This document shows, one piece after another, positions 60,695-64,000 of a DNA stretch of 64,000 nt. The DNA is taken from assembly GCF_024509145.1 (NCBI RefSeq), contig NC_071575.1:68596917-68660916 (forward strand), written 5' to 3'. The position numbers and the translations under genes were made by a program. The number at the start of each line of letters is the position of its first letter. Position 1 is the stretch's first letter. The stretch is from Vidua macroura. Its lineage: Eukaryota > Chordata > Aves > Passeriformes > Viduidae. The notes beneath the pieces are model-generated. The model did not search any database. It saw nothing but the letters and a program-made list of their open reading frames with translations, and was not told the DNA's origin.

Positions 60695-61972
60695 AGAGAA
60701 AAAAATGATGCCACCATATTTTTTTAAGCAATGTCATGGTCAGTGCCATGTTTTACAGATTTGTTCTAAAGATGGTAGAAGAACATTTAAAATACTTCAT
60801 TCCCTGGAGAATAGACAGGGTTTAGATGACAAATCCTAGCAGGACCAAGGCATGAACTAAAGAGGTTTTTAGAAGTGATATGAATAAAAAATTTTCTTTG
60901 GAGGACAAAAAACAAGATTCTGTGTTTGATGAAACAAAAGTTAGACTTGATACATCATAGTATGAACATTTTTTCAGCCTCTTTATTTTTTTCTTATTCT
61001 GATGATAAAATACTCTCTTAGTAAGGGTGCTTCAGTTTTAAAGCTGTGATTTGCTAGATATTAAGTAGTAACAGCTCTTCAAAAGGAAAGATAGTCTCTC
61101 TGTTTTGGACAGAGAAACACAGTGATATTACAGAATCTTGAATCAAATCTGAAATGATGCATTCAGAGTAGCATTCTTTGTAATTTGGGGGAAAGAAAGA
61201 AGCATTTATCATAACGCTTTTTCTTAGTTTTTCACAAACCAAAAAGAAAAAGAAAAAAAAAATAAGTGGAAAACTAGCAGTTTTCACACTAATCCAAGAG
61301 GTTTTTTTCCAAGAACTGACTTCTACTACCCTTTACTCCACTCCAACCTGACACTGATTGAATTACCTTATTAAAATTTAGAAAAAGGAAAAAAATATCA
61401 TCATGCTGTTTAGAATCTGTCATTTACAATTTCCTCATTATCCACACACTCTAAACTTCAGAAAAATGTATTCTGATTCTGTTCTGAGCAGCAGCCAACA
61501 GGGAAAAAAAATGTTCCAGATGTTATTCAGTCCTGTTTGTTTTACCACACTGCAGTGCAGATTGATGTGGGACTTCCATTGCTGAATGAAAGGATGGATC
61601 AACCTGATAATAGGAAAAATGGAACTGAAGGAAATACAGAGAGTCTGGGTAATTTTTTTTTTTTTTTTAACTCTGGCTTTCTTTTAAATACCACCAAATA
61701 TCCCCTTTTCTAGATTATGACTAGTACAGGAAATTAAAGTGTGAAGAGACTGGATACAAGACTGGACTGGGTTCAATGAGGTGATTCGTAGCTCTGTAAT
61801 AAGTGTTGATGGCTAAATCTTGGACCCATTAAAATCAATGTCAGGCTCAGTGATGAACTCAATTGCTACAGTTTTCTGTCTCTGGCAATCATATTCTGCA
61901 TTTCTTATAATGGAAAGAGGAAGAACTGTAGACATTAAATAACAGAAAGATGACTGAGCATCAACTTCACTA
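57753..61972. other. Gene-free sequence with a small CpG-richer patch
   Basis: Has A tracts near 60419-60432, a 30-T run at 60664-60693 and a 16-T run at 61653-61668. The stretch at 59150-59560 is GC-richer with several CpGs. The 106- and 124-codon frames overlap on opposite strands. No domain or named repeat was recognised. Confidence 0.45.
60664..60693. repeat. Pure 30-bp poly(T)
   Basis: Uninterrupted T run followed by GAGAGAAAAAAATG. Confidence 0.95.
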
Positions 61973-62210
61973 TGGAGCAGGTAGGAGTAGGCTCCTGAAC
62001 CCCACAGGCATGCTCCAGTCAGAAGACAGACTCAGTGTTTATTGCTGAACAGACCTTTCAGTCATACAAAATTGGTTCACTGAGGGGAGGAGACAATATA
62101 TAAAATTAACGGCCCCAAAAGCAACATAAAAATGAAATTAAAGGTTATACCACATAGTAGTGGCTCCTTTTGAGTCCCTCTCCCGCAGAAGAACAGTAGC
62201 AGGAAATATG
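61973..62210 (-). mobile_element. Doubtful LTR-like stretch
   Basis: On the minus strand a TATA-like TTTTATATATTG (near 62095-62106) is followed about 60 bp later by AATAAA (complement near 62040). About 70 bp further the sequence runs to a CA dinucleotide (complement of TG at 61973). That order and spacing is that of U3-R-U5 in a short LTR. No family match, right boundary or target-site duplication was found. Confidence 0.25.
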
Positions 62211-64000
62211 CTAAACACTTTTCTTTCTTTTACATTAGTTTTACACTGACCTAATATCATTCAGTTTGGTACAGCTACTCCTGATTTATGATGAGGTAGA
62301 TGAAAGCAGAGTCAGACCCCAAAGGAACATAATATAGACCACCTGTTTTGAGAGAACAACTGTGTTAAGAAGTGACTTACAGACTGTACATATAAGAAGC
62401 ATGTGAAAAGGGCATGGTGGGAGTAACAAAAGCCTACAATTATCCAGGCCTAGACTGGATTACATTAAGTGGAGGAAATAAGGTTGGCAGTATGTCTGTG
62501 GATCTGGGACAGGATTGCTTCCTAATTCAATATGTGCCACGACCAACCAGGAAGGAAACCATATTAAAGTTGTGATTAAACACTGAAGGGCCATGATTGA
62601 ATACCGTCCCTCCCCTTCAGAGGTAGGGGACACTCAAAGATCATAAGCGTGAAAGCTCAAGAACAAACTAAACTGAAAAGCTGGAGTTAGGAAAAATGAC
62701 CCAGTTGCTGAATTTGGGAAGATTAATATAGGAAATATTTGCTGCATACCGGTTTGTTAAACATGTGTGTTTGGCTTCTGTTGTCAAGGTGATTACACGC
62801 CTTGATACCACTAAAAACCACCTATTTCAAACTCATAGATTGTAGCAACATCTCCAGTTTGTTTATAATAAAAGTAAAATCTATAAAGGCTGAAAAGAAA
62901 AATAAAACAACTAAAATCTAATCTACATTCAACAGCTTTATAGGGAGAGCTGTACTAGCAACACTTTCTTTATGAGGACAGTGCTTATACTGGCAAAATT
63001 GACTTTTTGCTGGAATGGCTTATACTGGCTCAGCAAGTGCAATGAGCTAGGAAAGAAAAAAACAGTGTTTTTCTTCTTTAATATCTACCCTAGAAGAGAG
63101 ACTGGCTTCCCTTAACTTTGTCTAACTGCTGTTTGGTCTCAGGCAGTTATCTTGGACACCCTGTAATCAACAGAAAGAGATAGGTATTTCCAGAATAGGA
63201 CAATTCCCACTTCTGTTTAATACCAACTTCATGATGGGTTCAGTTTCCTCTAGGGTTTCTGGTTTTCACCGACCTCAGGAATACTGGTGGCCAGCACTAA
63301 GTGTGCTGTCTCCTGCCATCAAGTTGTTCAGGTAACTAAGCAGGGCCTCTAAAGGTGCCTAAATTACCTGTGTAGGAGCAGGCGTGGCAACACAGATTGG
63401 GTCTTACAAGTAGTAGGATTACATGGCTGTGGCTAGTTCCTGGGCTAGTTAACCTGTTCCTCTGGTGATATTTCATGACAATGTGGTTCCACTGCTGTGG
63501 GGTCCTGAATTGATCCTAATGTTAGGAACTCTCTGCATGGTACTGTTTAACACAGTTAGATCCTTCCAGCAGATAAACACCTAAACAGCAATGGAAAACA
63601 TCCCTGTGGACAGGATGTTGTGAGGTTTCTTGTGAGGACCTGGCTTAAGCTGCTGATTGTGTGCTGGTATGGATTCAGCTGCCCCAGAGAGCAGGTTCAG
63701 AGATCAGGCCTCCATTCAGGAGCTGGGGGTTAGCCTTATGGATGCCAAAGATCAGCTAGAAACCCTCACCTTACCCCCTCCCTTCTTACAGACAGTTACT
63801 GCTTGGATTAGTGAAAAAGTAAATGTTGTGACTTGAAAGAACTGGACTGTGGACATCAGCTTGTGGTTTTGACAGGACTGTACTGTTTGGATAAATAAAC
63901 AAGGAATATAGCTTTTTTCAGTGGTTGTGTTTTATGAGTAATTGTATCCTAGCCAAAATTTAATTTGAAAAGCTGCCTAATTTCCTTTCAAACTAGAATT
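62211..64000. other. Gene-free sequence
   Basis: Mostly unique DNA. Near 63891-63900 an AATAAATAAA stretch follows a moderately GC-rich block. It could be a poly(A) signal of an unrecognised transcript or element, but no upstream coding frame supports that. Confidence 0.4.

Noticed and set aside
1..64000. CRISPR arrays, operons, tRNA or rRNA genes
   Set aside because: No regularly spaced identical repeats, no compact gene clusters and no tRNA or rRNA motifs were seen. The sequence has the character of vertebrate non-coding DNA.

Overview
This window looks like gene-free nuclear DNA from a bird, possibly a songbird. Three things point to a bird. Many fragments are CR1 LINEs with the typical 3' tail, a purine/pyrimidine-biased end running into ATTCTATGA-type repeats. 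Several retroviral LTR fragments resemble avian families. The bulk sequence is AT-rich and dotted with poly(A)/(T) tracts and microsatellites, without the Alu, B1 or L1 repeats expected of a mammal. The songbird assignment is an inference and is less certain than 'bird'.

I found no convincing protein-coding exon, tRNA, rRNA, CRISPR array or operon. The open frames are nearly all below 120 codons, overlap on both strands, lack recognisable domains, or are remnants of CR1 reverse transcriptase. The window could be intergenic or lie inside a very long intron; nothing here decides between the two.

Layout. 0-11 kb is the richest in CR1: an internally deleted copy near 0.85-1.1 kb, a 3' tail near 1.85 kb, a 3'-UTR fragment at 3.6-4.1 kb, a possible tail near 5.4 kb and a minus-strand copy at 6.5-6.9 kb. 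A heavily decayed plus-strand LINE at about 8.0-9.0 kb then faces a 1.4-kb minus-strand CR1 reverse-transcriptase remnant at 9.1-10.6 kb. 11-25 kb is mostly unique AT-rich DNA with two clear hairpins (14.1 and 15.5 kb), one CR1 copy (18.9-19.3 kb), long A/T tracts and a 32-bp minisatellite (22.5 kb). 25-30 kb holds retroviral debris, including a clean 348-bp solo LTR with a perfect 6-bp target-site duplication (27.57-27.92 kb). 30-42 kb holds three CR1 tails, a long compound pentamer microsatellite (39.5 kb) and A-rich and G-rich tracts. A roughly 925-bp minus-strand LTR lies at 42.05-42.97 kb. 43-64 kb is mostly unique sequence with two small CR1 pieces, dinucleotide repeats and one or two doubtful LTR-like stretches.

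The elements do not work together as a system. The window is a record of past retrotransposition and simple-repeat growth. The best-supported items are the solo LTR, the CR1 set and the two hairpins. I did not find a new biological system.
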